Below, piece by piece: positions 31,863 to 40,997 of a DNA stretch of 63,278 nt. The notes beneath the pieces are model-generated. The model had not been told where the DNA came from, did not search any database, and saw only the letters and a program-made list of their open reading frames with translations. A program made the translations under genes and the position numbers. This stretch comes from Hoskinsella mucinilytica (GTDB taxonomy: Bacteria > Bacillota_I > Bacilli_A > Erysipelotrichales > Erysipelotrichaceae), in the NCBI RefSeq assembly GCF_045223415.1, contig NZ_JBEQZJ010000026.1, positions 1-63,278 on the forward strand, read 5' to 3'. Numbering within the stretch: the stretch's first letter is position 1; each line of letters begins with the position of its first letter.

Positions 31863-34685
31863 TTACCTTCTTTCTAAAACCTTTTTCAAATATTGACCTG
31901 TAAAGCTTTCCTTTACTTCCGCAATTTCTTCCGGTGTTCCACATGCAAGAATCTCTCCACCATCATCTCCGCCTTCAGGACCAATATCTATAATATAATC
32001 TGCACACTTGATTACGTCAAGATTATGTTCAATAACAAGTACAGTATCTCCATTGTCTACGATACGCTGTAAAACTTCTAACAATCGTTTTACATCATGA
32101 GTATGTAGTCCCGTAGTAGGCTCATCCAGAATAAATAAAGTTTTTCCTGTTGCCTTTCGCTGTAATTCACTTGCTAGTTTTACACGTTGTGCTTCTCCAC
32201 CGGATAAACTGGTTGCGCTTTGTCCAAGTTTGATATAACCTAAACCGACATCCTTTAGGGTTTGAAGCTTATGCTTGATCTTGGATACATTAGAAAAGAA
32301 TTCCAATGCCTCCTCTACCGTCATTTCTAAGACATCATAAATGTTCTTTCCTTTATAAGTAACCTGCAAGGTTTCTTCATTATAACGTTTTCCACCACAT
32401 TCCTCACATGGAACATAAACATCAGGTAAGAAATGCATAGAAATACGAAGGATACCATCTCCTTGACAAGCTTCACATCGTCCACCTTTTACATTAAAAG
32501 AGAATCTTCCCTTTTCATAACCACGCATCTTTGCTTCCGGTGTTTGTGTAAATAAATCACGGATATCATCAAATACACCGGTATAGGTAGCCGGATTACT
32601 TCTTGGTGTTCTACCGATTGGATCTTGAGAAATATCAATCAACTTATCAATGTGTTGGATTCCTTTGATTTTTTTATGCTTTCCCGGTTTGATTCTGGTT
32701 CTACCAAGCGCATGCATGATGCCTTTGCTTAAGACTTCATTGACAAGGGAACTTTTTCCACTTCCACTCACACCGGTTACCACGATGAAAGAGCCTAGTG
32801 GAAATTTCACATCCACATGCTTTAGATTATTTTCATACGCCCCAATAACTTCAAGCTTTTTACCATTGCCTTTTCTACGTTTTTCCGGTATTTCAATTTT
32901 TCTTTGGCCGCTTAAATACTGTCCTGTGATAGAATTTGGATTAGCCATAACTTCTTCAGGAGTACCTGCGGCTACAACGTTTCCACCATGTACACCTGCT
33001 CCTGGGCCAATATCTATTATATAATCACTGGCACGCATCGTGTCCTCATCATGCTCGACCACGATCAAAGAGTTTCCTAAATCACGCATATCTTTCAAAG
33101 AATTGATCAAACGATCATTATCTCTTTGATGAAGCCCGATACTTGGCTCATCCAATACATATAAAACGCCACTTAGATGGGAACCGATTTGTGTTGCCAA
33201 ACGAATACGCTGTGCTTCTCCTCCTGATAAGGTACCTGCCAAACGATCTAATGTAATATACCCTAATCCTACGTTATGTAAGAAAGTAAGACGTTCTCTG
33301 ATTTCCTTCACGATCAACTTTGCGATTTCTTCTTGTTGTGCACTTAGTTTTAATTCATTCATAAAGGTAATGGCATTGGTAATCGACATCTGTGTCCATT
33401 CGAAAATATTTTTACCACCAACCATAACACTTAGCGCTTGTTCATTCAAGCGTTTTCCACCACAAACAGGACATGGAGCTTCCGCTAAGAAAGTCGCATA
33501 CCACTCTCTTGACATAGTAGAGCTAGTTTCCATATAACGACGTTCGATCAAGTTACAAACACCCTCGATATATTCCGTTTTCTTCGTAACATTGCCACTT
33601 CTACTAGCCAAGCGGTAGCTGATCAAATCTTTAGAACCATAAAGAATGACATCCATTTGTCCCTTTTTCAGTTCTTTTAATGGTGTATCGATACTGATTT
33701 CATAATAATCTAACAGCGCCTTAAATTTTTGCCATTCTAGATTTTCTGTATTTACGATATTCTTATAATATACGATACCACCCTGACGAATGGATTTACT
33801 TTTATCCGGTATCAAATAATCTAAATCTACCTTTTGGGTAATCCCAAGTCCCTTACACGTATCACACGCACCAAATGGTGCATTAAATGAAAACAGACGA
33901 GGTTCTAAACGTGGTAAAGAAAATCCACAATACTTACAAGAGTAATTACTTGAAAACACCAGTTCTTCCTCACCATAAGCAACAACAGCCAAACCATCAC
34001 TCAGTTTTAACGCTGTTTCTAAGGAATCATGTAAACGAGATCGATCTTGACCTTTTACGATACGATCCACAACCACATCTACATTGTGCTTTTTATTTTT
34101 TTCTAATGCATCCAATTCTTCTAAAAGCTTTAATTCGCCATCCACACGAACACGAATATACCCTTCTTTCTGTAAATGCTCAAAAAGATCCTTTTGGGTC
34201 CCCTTCTTTCCATGAACCACTGGGGATAATATGCTCAATCTGGTTTTATCTTCCAGCTCCATCACCCTATCCACCATTTGTTTAATGGTTTGGGATGTAA
34301 TCGGTTCATGATGAATAGGACAATAAGGAACGCCGATTCTAGCATACATCAAACGTAGATAATCATATATTTCCGTAACTGTTCCTACCGTAGATCTTGG
34401 ATTATTGCTTGTCGTTTTTTGATCTATGGATATGGATGGAGAAAGTCCTTCTATGGAATCTACATCCGGTTTTTCACTGCCTCCTAAAAATTGTCTTGCA
34501 TATGCACTTAAGCTTTCCACATATCGCCTTTGTCCTTCTGCATAGATGGTATCAAATGCAAGTGATGTTTTACCTGAACCTGATACCCCTGTCATGATAA
34601 CAAATTGGTCTCTTGGAACTTTGATATCTATGTTTTTCAGATTGTTTTCTCTGGCACCTTTGATATCTATATAATCATGTTTCAT
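31863..34685 (-). CDS. uvrA: UvrA, excinuclease ABC subunit A
   Basis: About 940 residues. Two ABC ATPase units: first Walker A GVSGSGKTSLAFDT with AEGQRRYVESLSAYARQFLGG; signature LSGGEAQRIRLATQIG; second Walker A GVSGSGKSSLVNEV and LSGGEAQRVKLASELQ. Zinc modules include CKYCGF...CDTCKG and CEACQGDG...CEECGGKRY. UvrA recognises bulky DNA lesions with UvrB. The ATG at 34685 has GGAGG at 8 nt; an upstream in-frame TTG overlaps that site. uvrB is not in the window. It heads the uvrA-hprK-lgt-trxB operon. Confidence 0.97.
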   Translation of the reverse strand: MKHDYIDIKGARENNLKNIDIKVPRDQFVIMTGVSGSGKTSLAFDTIYAEGQRRYVESLSAYARQFLGGSEKPDVDSIEGLSPSISIDQKTTSNNPRSTVGTVTEIYDYLRLMYARIGVPYCPIHHEPITSQTIKQMVDRVMELEDKTRLSILSPVVHGKKGTQKDLFEHLQKEGYIRVRVDGELKLLEELDALEKNKKHNVDVVVDRIVKGQDRSRLHDSLETALKLSDGLAVVAYGEEELVFSSNYSCKYCGFSLPRLEPRLFSFNAPFGACDTCKGLGITQKVDLDYLIPDKSKSIRQGGIVYYKNIVNTENLEWQKFKALLDYYEISIDTPLKELKKGQMDVILYGSKDLISYRLASRSGNVTKKTEYIEGVCNLIERRYMETSSTMSREWYATFLAEAPCPVCGGKRLNEQALSVMVGGKNIFEWTQMSITNAITFMNELKLSAQQEEIAKLIVKEIRERLTFLHNVGLGYITLDRLAGTLSGGEAQRIRLATQIGSHLSGVLYVLDEPSIGLHQRDNDRLINSLKDMRDLGNSLIVVEHDEDTMRASDYIIDIGPGAGVHGGNVVAAGTPEEVMANPNSITGQYLSGQRKIEIPEKRRKGNGKKLEVIGAYENNLKHVDVKFPLGSFIVVTGVSGSGKSSLVNEVLSKGIMHALGRTRIKPGKHKKIKGIQHIDKLIDISQDPIGRTPRSNPATYTGVFDDIRDLFTQTPEAKMRGYEKGRFSFNVKGGRCEACQGDGILRISMHFLPDVYVPCEECGGKRYNEETLQVTYKGKNIYDVLEMTVEEALEFFSNVSKIKHKLQTLKDVGLGYIKLGQSATSLSGGEAQRVKLASELQRKATGKTLFILDEPTTGLHTHDVKRLLEVLQRIVDNGDTVLVIEHNLDVIKCADYIIDIGPEGGDDGGEILACGTPEEIAEVKESFTGQYLKKVLERR

Positions 34686-34847
34686 ATTGGTTACCTCCAA
34701 ACTACTCTACTATTATACATTAGTCTTCCCCAAATTTCCTATCATTTGACATTTTTATTTGATAGACATTGTTGATCGCAGATGTTAGATCAGCATAAGC
34801 AATCAAAAAGCATAGATTTCATAGAAAAATAAATATTTTTGTTTTTT

Positions 34848-34876
34848 TGAAAGGTTTTGTGTCTTGAGTACGTGTT
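34848..34876 (+). promoter_or_regulatory. ECF-sigma type promoter of the Cys/His-rich protein gene
   Basis: TGAAAG-GTTTT (34848-34858) and CGTGTT (34871-34876), 17 bp between hexamers. This matches the TGAAAC / CGT pattern of SigW-like ECF promoters and lacks a sigma-A -10. It lies 24 nt from the start codon, and an ECF sigma gene follows the target gene. Confidence 0.65.
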
Positions 34877-34900
34877 ATGAGTGAAAAGGAGGTTTTTATC

Positions 34901-35218
34901 ATGAAGAAAAAACTAGCAGGAATATTATGTATGGGAGGTTGTATGATTGCAAGCATGGCATTTGCCATCAATATCAATGCACAAGAGCATGTTGCTTATG
35001 AGCAATGCCATGAAGCATGCATGGGATCAGCTGATTTTGATCATTGTACACAGATGCAACAAACACGATCCTACACAGATTCACAACCCAATGCATCTCA
35101 AGTGAGAGATTGTCCATATCATGAGGAACATCACGATAAAGAACCATGTGAAAAACAAGGAACAGGACACTCTGATATGCACCAACAACATAGAGGAAGA
35201 GGAAATTGCCATAACTGA
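34901..35218 (+). CDS. Exported Cys/His-rich small protein, putative metal binder
   Basis: About 105 residues. Signal peptide MKKKLAGILCMGG...FAININAQ, then a hydrophilic mature part with six Cys and about 13 His. Clusters are EQCHEAC, DFDHC, DCPYHEEHH, EPCEK and GNCHN, and the C-terminus is HQQHRGRGNCHN. The composition suggests metal binding or redox function outside the membrane; no family was recognised. The ATG at 34901 is preceded by AGGAGG at 8 nt; an upstream ATG (34877) lacks a ribosome site. The promoter is ECF type, and the next two genes are an ECF sigma factor and its membrane anti-sigma, so this is probably a regulon member or a sensor part. Confidence 0.75.
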   Translation: MKKKLAGILCMGGCMIASMAFAININAQEHVAYEQCHEACMGSADFDHCTQMQQTRSYTDSQPNASQVRDCPYHEEHHDKEPCEKQGTGHSDMHQQHRGRGNCHN

Positions 35219-35222
35219 GATT

Positions 35223-35251
35223 TTGCAACAAAAACAAAAATAGCTTATACT
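35223..35251 (+). promoter_or_regulatory. Sigma-A promoter of the ECF sigma/anti-sigma pair
   Basis: TTGCAA (35223-35228), 17 bp, TATACT (35246-35251). It begins a few bases after the preceding stop codon, giving the pair basal transcription independent of the ECF promoter. Confidence 0.65.
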
Positions 35252-35273
35252 GTAAAAGAATAGAGGGATGGTT

Positions 35274-35753
35274 TTGAAGAGTGAACAACAGCTTGAGGAT
35301 GCAATAGAACGTTATGGTGATATGATACAGAAGTTATGCTTTATCCATGTCAAACAAGAGGCTGATGTGGATGATGTTTTTCAGACTGTCTTTTTAAAAT
35401 ACCTGAATTCCTCTGACTTTCAAGATGAAGAACATGAAAAAGCCTGGATTCTAAAAGTTACCATGCGTGCCTGTCACGATACCTTTCGTGGATGGTTTCA
35501 GAAAAAAGTCATTACCACAGATGAATTAGAGGCTTATAAGATTCCAGAACAAAATCAGGATCATGAGTTATTGGATATCTTGTCTCAAATGCCTGAAAAG
35601 TATCGAGATGTCATTTATCTTCATTATTATGAAGGTTATAAAATCACAGAAATCGCAAAGATGTTACATAAAAAAGAGAACACGATCCATACATGGCTTA
35701 GAAGGGCAAAGCTCATGCTGAAAGACATCCTTGGAGGTGAAGAGAATGAATAG
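35274..35753 (+). CDS. ECF-type RNA polymerase sigma factor
   Basis: About 159 residues. Region 2 (about 8-75: HVKQEADVDDVFQTVFLKYLNS...AWILKVTMRACHD) and region 4 (about 100-155: LSQMPEKYRDVIYLHYYEGYKITEIAKMLHKKENTIHTWLRRAKLMLKDIL) are present, with no region 1 or 3. This is the ECF layout. A TTG at 35274 sits 6 nt after GAGGG, while the ATG at 35268 directly abuts it, so the TTG is preferred. Its gene overlaps the anti-sigma gene by 8 nt. It probably reads the TGAAAG/CGTGTT promoter upstream of the Cys/His-rich gene (inference). Confidence 0.92.
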   Translation: MKSEQQLEDAIERYGDMIQKLCFIHVKQEADVDDVFQTVFLKYLNSSDFQDEEHEKAWILKVTMRACHDTFRGWFQKKVITTDELEAYKIPEQNQDHELLDILSQMPEKYRDVIYLHYYEGYKITEIAKMLHKKENTIHTWLRRAKLMLKDILGGEENE

Positions 35754-36483
35754 GCTTCAAAAGCAGCTGGATATGATCAAAACAAGGGAAGAAACAAAAA
35801 CCAGAACCTTACATGCAGTCTTACAACATAAACGAAAAAGACATTTGATTCCTCAAATGACAATGGCTGTTATGGTAGGTTGTTTGTTATTATTTCTGAT
35901 ACGACCATGGAATACATCCTCACCTTCTTCTTCAAAAGCTGTTTCCTATGTAACCTTGGACATCAACCCAAGTATGGAATTCACACTAGATGAAGAAAAC
36001 CGCATTTTAGATATAAAAGCTTACAATGAAGACGCTAAAAAGATCTTAAGCCTTGTAGATATCAAAGGCATGGAAATTCAAAACGCTTGGAATCAGCTTT
36101 GGGCATTAGATCAATGGAACTCTTATATAGAGAAAGGTATCTTAGAAGTAGGTATCTATAGCAGTGATGATGCTATCGCAATCTCTTTAGAAAAAGAATT
36201 AAATACCTATTTGCAATCCACACTTAGTGATGGCCATTATCATTGTTCTCATATCGATGATACCGTATTTGAAGAGGCTAAAGAACACCACACAAGCATG
36301 GGAAAATATCGTGTCATACAAGAAATTCTATCGTATACAGATCGCTATACGATAGATGAGCTTTCCGATAAAAGTATGCGTGCGCTTTATGATATCCTAG
36401 CAACCTTTGATGCATCTGCTGTACCGAAAGAGTGTATGAAGCAAAAAGAAGATGGTCAAAATAAACATCATCATCAAGAATAA
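35746..36483 (+). CDS. Membrane anti-sigma factor with RsgI-like extracytoplasmic domain
   Basis: About 245 residues. A basic cytoplasmic N-terminus (about 1-42) precedes one membrane helix (MTMAVMVGCLLLFLI). The extracytoplasmic domain opens with SYVTLDINPSMEFTLDEENRILDIKAYNEDAKKIL, the V-x-x-D-I-N-P-S-x-E pattern of RsgI-type anti-sigma factors. A His-rich tail ends in HHHQE. RsgI relatives hold SigI-type sigma factors until an outside signal arrives; here the partner is an ECF factor. The ATG at 35746 has GGAGG at 8 nt. The His-rich end, like the Cys/His-rich neighbour, suggests a metal-related signal (speculative). Confidence 0.82.
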   Translation: MNRLQKQLDMIKTREETKTRTLHAVLQHKRKRHLIPQMTMAVMVGCLLLFLIRPWNTSSPSSSKAVSYVTLDINPSMEFTLDEENRILDIKAYNEDAKKILSLVDIKGMEIQNAWNQLWALDQWNSYIEKGILEVGIYSSDDAIAISLEKELNTYLQSTLSDGHYHCSHIDDTVFEEAKEHHTSMGKYRVIQEILSYTDRYTIDELSDKSMRALYDILATFDASAVPKECMKQKEDGQNKHHHQE

Positions 36484-36488
36484 ATACG

Positions 36489-36518
36489 AAAAAAGCTGAC
36501 ATCGTGATCAGCTTTTAT
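36489..36518. terminator. Bidirectional terminator between the anti-sigma and DegV genes
   Basis: Stem AAAAGCTGA / TCAGCTTTT with an 8-nt loop, serving two convergent genes. Confidence 0.8.
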
Positions 36519-37372
36519 TAATCTTTCAACATTTTAAAATATTGAACTGCTTGACAACCTCTACCTGTATGGACACCAACAACACTTACCAATTTGATGA
36601 TCTGATGCGTTGCCCCAGGGAATGCTTGTTTTAATTTATTCATATAGATTTGTGCCTCTACTTCATCATCTGCATGTGCAACAGTGATCATATAAGAATC
36701 ATCTACATGTTCTTGACGCATGATCTCAATGACATTATCCATTGCTCGATGCATCGTTCTTACCTTATCAACGACATCAATTTTACCATTGGTTTCTTGA
36801 TTGATTTTTAAGATTGGTTTAATTTTCAATAATCCACCTAAAGTAGCTGCAAGTGGTGTTAATCTTCCACCCCTTTTTAAATGCTGTAGATCATTAGGTA
36901 ATAATAAAGTGTCTGTTGTATCTATGATTCTTTGTAAAGTTGCTTTGATGTGATCCATTGTGTTTCCTGATTCATACATCGTTTTTGCTAGTCGAATCAT
37001 ATATTCTTGCACTACTGCTGTGACATGACAATCAACATACTCAAATACCAAATCCAGTTGTTGTGCACATAATGCCATTGCATTGATGGTACCACTTAAC
37101 CCACTACAAATCGGTACCGCAAAGATTCTTTCATAACCTTCTTCTTTTAGTTTCGTAAATAATTCCTCGATTTTCCCCAAAGCAGGTAATGATGTTGACA
37201 GCATCTTGCCATCTTTCATCAATTGATATACCTCATCTATCGTGATATCTTCCTGATCATGAAAATTTTTCCCTTCATAGCTTACCTGTAAAGGTACACT
37301 GTAAATCCCCACTTCTTGTAACTGCGCTACAGATTTTCCACAGCCACTGTCTGTTACAAATGCAGTTTTCAT
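36518..37372 (-). CDS. DegV family fatty-acid-binding protein (copy 1)
   Basis: 284 residues. AFVTDSGCGKS is the N-terminal DegV signature. Fatty-acid pocket residues lie in MLSTSLPALG and VPICSGLSGTINA, and LLPNDLQHLKRGGRLTPLAATLGGLLKIKPIL is the central motif. Its C-terminal domain ends GVHTGRGCQAVQYF. DegV (FakB) proteins bind free fatty acids and present them to the kinase FakA for incorporation into phospholipid. No fakA gene is in the window. It is a separate transcription unit with terminators on both sides. It is paralogous to the next gene, about half identical by eye. Confidence 0.93.
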   Translation of the reverse strand: MKTAFVTDSGCGKSVAQLQEVGIYSVPLQVSYEGKNFHDQEDITIDEVYQLMKDGKMLSTSLPALGKIEELFTKLKEEGYERIFAVPICSGLSGTINAMALCAQQLDLVFEYVDCHVTAVVQEYMIRLAKTMYESGNTMDHIKATLQRIIDTTDTLLLPNDLQHLKRGGRLTPLAATLGGLLKIKPILKINQETNGKIDVVDKVRTMHRAMDNVIEIMRQEHVDDSYMITVAHADDEVEAQIYMNKLKQAFPGATHQIIKLVSVVGVHTGRGCQAVQYFKMLKD

Positions 37373-37511
37373 CTGTATTACCTCCCGTATTCGTATTTTA
37401 TTATACTCTTTTTTCTAGTAGAAAAAAACTATAACACTAGAATTTCTATTTGAAACTTTCAACTGTTTTCACACATAAAGAAGATTTCAAATATTACCTA
37501 TATCCACCTAT

Positions 37512-37539
37512 ATTATGAAAAAAGCCCCATAGGAGCTTT
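37512..37539 (-). terminator. Terminator after the second DegV gene
   Basis: Minus-strand AAAGCTCC-TAT-GGGGCTTT followed by T; one G-U pair and a tight loop. Confidence 0.65.
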
Positions 37540-37559
37540 CTATCATGGTATCGTTTATG

Positions 37560-38417
37560 TTATACACCTTTTACTTTTTTAATATATTGAATGCCTAAAC
37601 ATCCTAACCCTGTATGAGCAGAAATCACAGGACAAATCAAACCATAGTATAATTCCACACCCGGAAATAAGGCTTCCATTTGTTCTTTAAGCTTAGCACC
37701 TTCCACAGGTGCTCCACTATGCAAACAAGTCAACGTATAACTATCATCTAACTTTGCTTCTTGGAATGTTTCCAGTATTTTCTGTTGAGCTTTTGACATC
37801 GTACGAACCTTATCATAAACATCAACTTTACCAGAAGAGCTTTCATTAAGTTGCAAGATCGGTTTGATTTTTAATAAACCGCCTAACGCTGCAGCAAGAG
37901 GTGTCAAACGACCTCCTCTTTTTAAATGTTGTAAATCATCGGGTATGATCAAAGTATTGCTAGACGCAACACTTTCTCTTAGACGGTTACAAATCTCATC
38001 TAATTCTATACCTTGGCGAACCAATTCTATCGCACTTATCGTCAAATAGCGTTGAATGTTACATGTCGTATAGGTCTCAATGATGGTCAAAGGTAACTCT
38101 AAACGCTTTGCGCATGCATGCATCACACTTGAGGTTGAAGATAATCCTGAAGTCAATGGTACAGCGATAGCCGCATCAAATCCTTGTTGCTTGATTTCAT
38201 GAAAAACCTCTTCCATGATACCCATAGGTGGCATAGATGTTGTTGGCATATCTCCATTTTTCAAAAATTGGTTAATTTCATCTGTCGTGATATTTTCCCC
38301 ATCCAGATACATATGATCGTTCACAATGACCTGTAAAGGCATAAAGAATATTCCTAGATCATTGGCTTGTTGTTTTGTCAGTCCGCTTCCACTGTCAGTA
38401 ATTACGGCAATTTTCAT
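37560..38417 (-). CDS. DegV family fatty-acid-binding protein (copy 2)
   Basis: 285 residues with AVITDSGSGLT, MPTTSMPPMG, VPLTSGLSSTSS, the central DDLQHLKRGGRLTPLAAALGGLLKIKPIL and a terminal SAHTGLGCLGIQYI. It differs from copy 1 mainly in the pocket-lining loops. This would fit preference for a different fatty acid class, as known for FakB1 and FakB2. The start is ATG after GGAGG-like AGGAGG. The two copies are in tandem but have separate terminators, so they are likely regulated separately. Confidence 0.93.
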   Translation of the reverse strand: MKIAVITDSGSGLTKQQANDLGIFFMPLQVIVNDHMYLDGENITTDEINQFLKNGDMPTTSMPPMGIMEEVFHEIKQQGFDAAIAVPLTSGLSSTSSVMHACAKRLELPLTIIETYTTCNIQRYLTISAIELVRQGIELDEICNRLRESVASSNTLIIPDDLQHLKRGGRLTPLAAALGGLLKIKPILQLNESSSGKVDVYDKVRTMSKAQQKILETFQEAKLDDSYTLTCLHSGAPVEGAKLKEQMEALFPGVELYYGLICPVISAHTGLGCLGIQYIKKVKGV

Positions 38418-38562
38418 AGCTTCCTCCTATCTGTTATTTCAGAAATGAAATAACTGATGCGTAAATTTTTTTACCTGTATCATTATACCAAGTATAATTT
38501 GAAAGTCAAACAATATAATAGTAGTATGCTCTAGATGCTATTCAAATATCAATCATTTTAAC

Positions 38563-38691
38563 TTACGAAAATCCCCAACTATTAACATATCCTATCCATT
38601 TCCCATTGTAATAACATGAATAATAAACATTACCATCAGGTCTAGTCAATTATCGTTTGATCACATGTTTCTTACCTTTATACTGACTCAT
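38563..38691 (-). pseudogene. Fragment of an SH3/GW-like wall-binding module with an in-frame stop
   Basis: Directly after pulA one minus frame reads MSQYKGKKHVIKR, a TAA stop, then LTRPDGNVYYSCYY, NGKWIGYVNSWGFS and a stop. The second part looks like the end of a GW/SH3-like repeat of cell-wall proteins (Y-x-G-K-W-x-G-Y-V-N). No ribosome site at usable distance and no signal peptide are present. I read it as a gene remnant, with low certainty; the rest of 38418-38562 shows nothing. Confidence 0.35.
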
Positions 38692-38697
38692 CCTTTT

Positions 38698-40818
38698 TTA
38701 ATCCTTTTTATGCAAAAACACCAAGGTAGAATATGGTTGTATATTTACTGTACGAATCAAAATATCCTCTGCTTCACCATCTTGATATAATAACTGATAT
38801 GCTTGTGGAAATTCATATAGGAATGATTCTGAAGTCGGATTAAAAATCGTAATCAATTCTTCCTTTTCATCTCTAGCTCGATACAATAGAACTTTTTGAT
38901 CAATGGTATCAAAAGAGATATATTGTTCTACTTCTTGTGCGGTACTATAGCGAAGACATGGATGTTGTTTACGAATCTTGATCAAAGCCTTTGTACAATC
39001 CACAATCTCTTGATAATGATTTCTTCTAGTATAATTAATTTTATTGATTTCATCACTTTCTTCATACGTATTATGCATGCCATGTTTTGTTCTGGCGAAT
39101 TCTTGTCCACTATGAAGAAATGGAATTCCCTGTCCCAAAAGAACTGCAGCTATCATCATTTCTTGACGTCGTATTCTAATCTCTCTTGTATCTTCTTTAC
39201 AGCATTCCTTTACTTTATCCCATGAAGTCATATTGTCATGACATTCGACGTAATTCACGGCATTCATTGGATTTGCAAACATTTTCTCTACACCGATATC
39301 ATTACAACTACCACATAAACAATTCTTCATAATATCAATCAAATACACAGCTCCGGTGCAATACCCTTTGACACTAACCTCATTCGCATCTGTTCGACCC
39401 TTGATCACATCACGAAATCGATCGGAGAAATGAGCAATATAAGGCATCTGTGCGTTGTTTCTTATGCTAGCACGTTGGCGATAATCCAAAAAGCTTGGCA
39501 TATCCCAACCTTCTCCATATACCATAAAATCAGGATTGATGCCTGAACAAGTCTGATACACCTTATTTAAAGTATCAATATCTAATATCCCCATCAGATC
39601 AAAACGAAGTCCATCAATATGATAGGTTTTCGTTAACCATGCACAAGTATCCACAATATACTTTTGAGTCATCTTTTTAGTAGAATCTATATCATTACCA
39701 CAATAAGTTCCATTAGAAAAGTCACCATTTTGATTCATTTGGAAGTAATAATTTGGTACTGTTTTCTCAAAGGAACAATTTTCTTTATCATACACATGAT
39801 TAAAGACAACATCCAAATTGACTCGCATGCCATGCTTATGACACTCCTCAATCAATTGAACAAAATCAAATATACGACTATATGGATTGCTAGGATCACT
39901 CGCAAAGCTTCCTTCTAAACATCGATATTGAACAGGATCATATCCCCAATTATAATGCAACAATGGGTAAAGTTCATTTACTGAACCAAAATCTAAAACC
40001 GGTAAAAGTTGTACATGAGTAATACCCAAAGAGGTAAGGTAAGAAAATCCCGTATTCATTTTTTGGGTTGTTTCATTTTCCTCAACAAAGCCTCTAAATT
40101 TACCCGGCCAAGTAACACCGATTCCGTTTTGAATTGTAAAATCACGCACACTTGCCTCATAAATGATTGCATCTGTTGCATGCTTCATCATTGGTAATGG
40201 ATATTCTTTGATTCTGATCTTAGATGGGTCAATGACTGCAGATCGTCTACTATCTTCAATGCATGCAATACCATAAGGATCTATGGTTTCTTGCCATGCT
40301 CCATTTACTCTGACAAAATACACATAAGTAGCGTTTTCCATATTTTCCAAAATAGAAAAGCGAAACACACCTCGCTCACTACGTTGCATTTCAAAAGTAT
40401 GAACAACTCCATACTTAGCAATTTCAATTTTCACCTTAGAGGCAGTAGGGGCCCACAAAGCAAAAGAAGTTTGTGCTTTATCATAAGTACATCCTAAATC
40501 ATTTCCATCATAAAAAAACATTTCATCAAAGCGTTCTGTTTTCACGATACCACTATACTCAAGAACGGTAGAACGTGCATGTTGATGTACCACGTAATAT
40601 TCATTCCCAATTTCTAAAGGCTCATAAAAAGATAATGTATATTTATTGTAATTATTTTGTGTAGTTTCGATCGATTGTATTTGAAGGTCAATGATCTGAC
40701 CTCTTTCATCAATCAAATAAAACTTATTGCTTGTACCCTCATAGCTGTTTCTAGACATAAAAACGACGACTTTATCAAAATCATCTAAATAAGCTTCATA
40801 ATACGTATGCATTCTCAT
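38698..40818 (-). CDS. pulA: Type I pullulanase (GH13_14)
   Basis: 706 residues. N-terminal beta domains, including a CBM48-like module with FALWAPTASKVKIEIAKYG, precede the GH13 barrel. HYNWGYDPVQYR is the YNWGYDP motif of type I pullulanases. Conserved regions follow: NLDVVFNHVY (region I), GLRFDLMGILD (nucleophile Asp), VYGEGWDMPS (acid Glu) and VECHDNMTSWDK (transition-state His-Asp). The enzyme cleaves alpha-1,6 branches of glycogen, pullulan and limit dextrins. No signal peptide or anchor is present, so it acts on imported or stored glucan in the cytosol. AAGGTG precedes the ATG. It stands alone, without glycogen genes. Confidence 0.95.
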   Translation of the reverse strand: MRMHTYYEAYLDDFDKVVVFMSRNSYEGTSNKFYLIDERGQIIDLQIQSIETTQNNYNKYTLSFYEPLEIGNEYYVVHQHARSTVLEYSGIVKTERFDEMFFYDGNDLGCTYDKAQTSFALWAPTASKVKIEIAKYGVVHTFEMQRSERGVFRFSILENMENATYVYFVRVNGAWQETIDPYGIACIEDSRRSAVIDPSKIRIKEYPLPMMKHATDAIIYEASVRDFTIQNGIGVTWPGKFRGFVEENETTQKMNTGFSYLTSLGITHVQLLPVLDFGSVNELYPLLHYNWGYDPVQYRCLEGSFASDPSNPYSRIFDFVQLIEECHKHGMRVNLDVVFNHVYDKENCSFEKTVPNYYFQMNQNGDFSNGTYCGNDIDSTKKMTQKYIVDTCAWLTKTYHIDGLRFDLMGILDIDTLNKVYQTCSGINPDFMVYGEGWDMPSFLDYRQRASIRNNAQMPYIAHFSDRFRDVIKGRTDANEVSVKGYCTGAVYLIDIMKNCLCGSCNDIGVEKMFANPMNAVNYVECHDNMTSWDKVKECCKEDTREIRIRRQEMMIAAVLLGQGIPFLHSGQEFARTKHGMHNTYEESDEINKINYTRRNHYQEIVDCTKALIKIRKQHPCLRYSTAQEVEQYISFDTIDQKVLLYRARDEKEELITIFNPTSESFLYEFPQAYQLLYQDGEAEDILIRTVNIQPYSTLVFLHKKD

Positions 40819-40955
40819 AATATCACCTTATTTATTATACCAAAAATTTAGACCTAGCGCTTATTTTCCACAAAAAAGGATATAAATTTTAGCGTAAAAG
40901 AAACAATCACTTCATAGTTATGACCTTTCCCTTATTGATTTATTGCACCTCATAA

Positions 40956-40996
40956 GAAAAAACATCATTCTTCGATTAGAAAAATGATGTTTTTTC
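40956..40996 (-). terminator. Terminator of eno
   Basis: Stem AAAAAACATCATT / AATGATGTTTTTT with a 13-nt loop; overlaps the vicinity of the eno stop codon. Confidence 0.85.
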
Positions 40997-40997
40997 A

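Noticed and set aside
32650..33024. 124-codon plus-strand open frame opposite uvrA
   Set aside because: It lies fully inside the well-conserved uvrA gene in the opposite direction, has no ribosome site, and its translation shows no family features.
33887..34285. 132-codon plus-strand open frame opposite uvrA
   Set aside because: Also antisense to conserved uvrA sequence; low-complexity translation and no start signals.
40840..40880. cre-like site before pulA (AAGCGCT core)
   Set aside because: Too many mismatches to the CcpA consensus outside the core.
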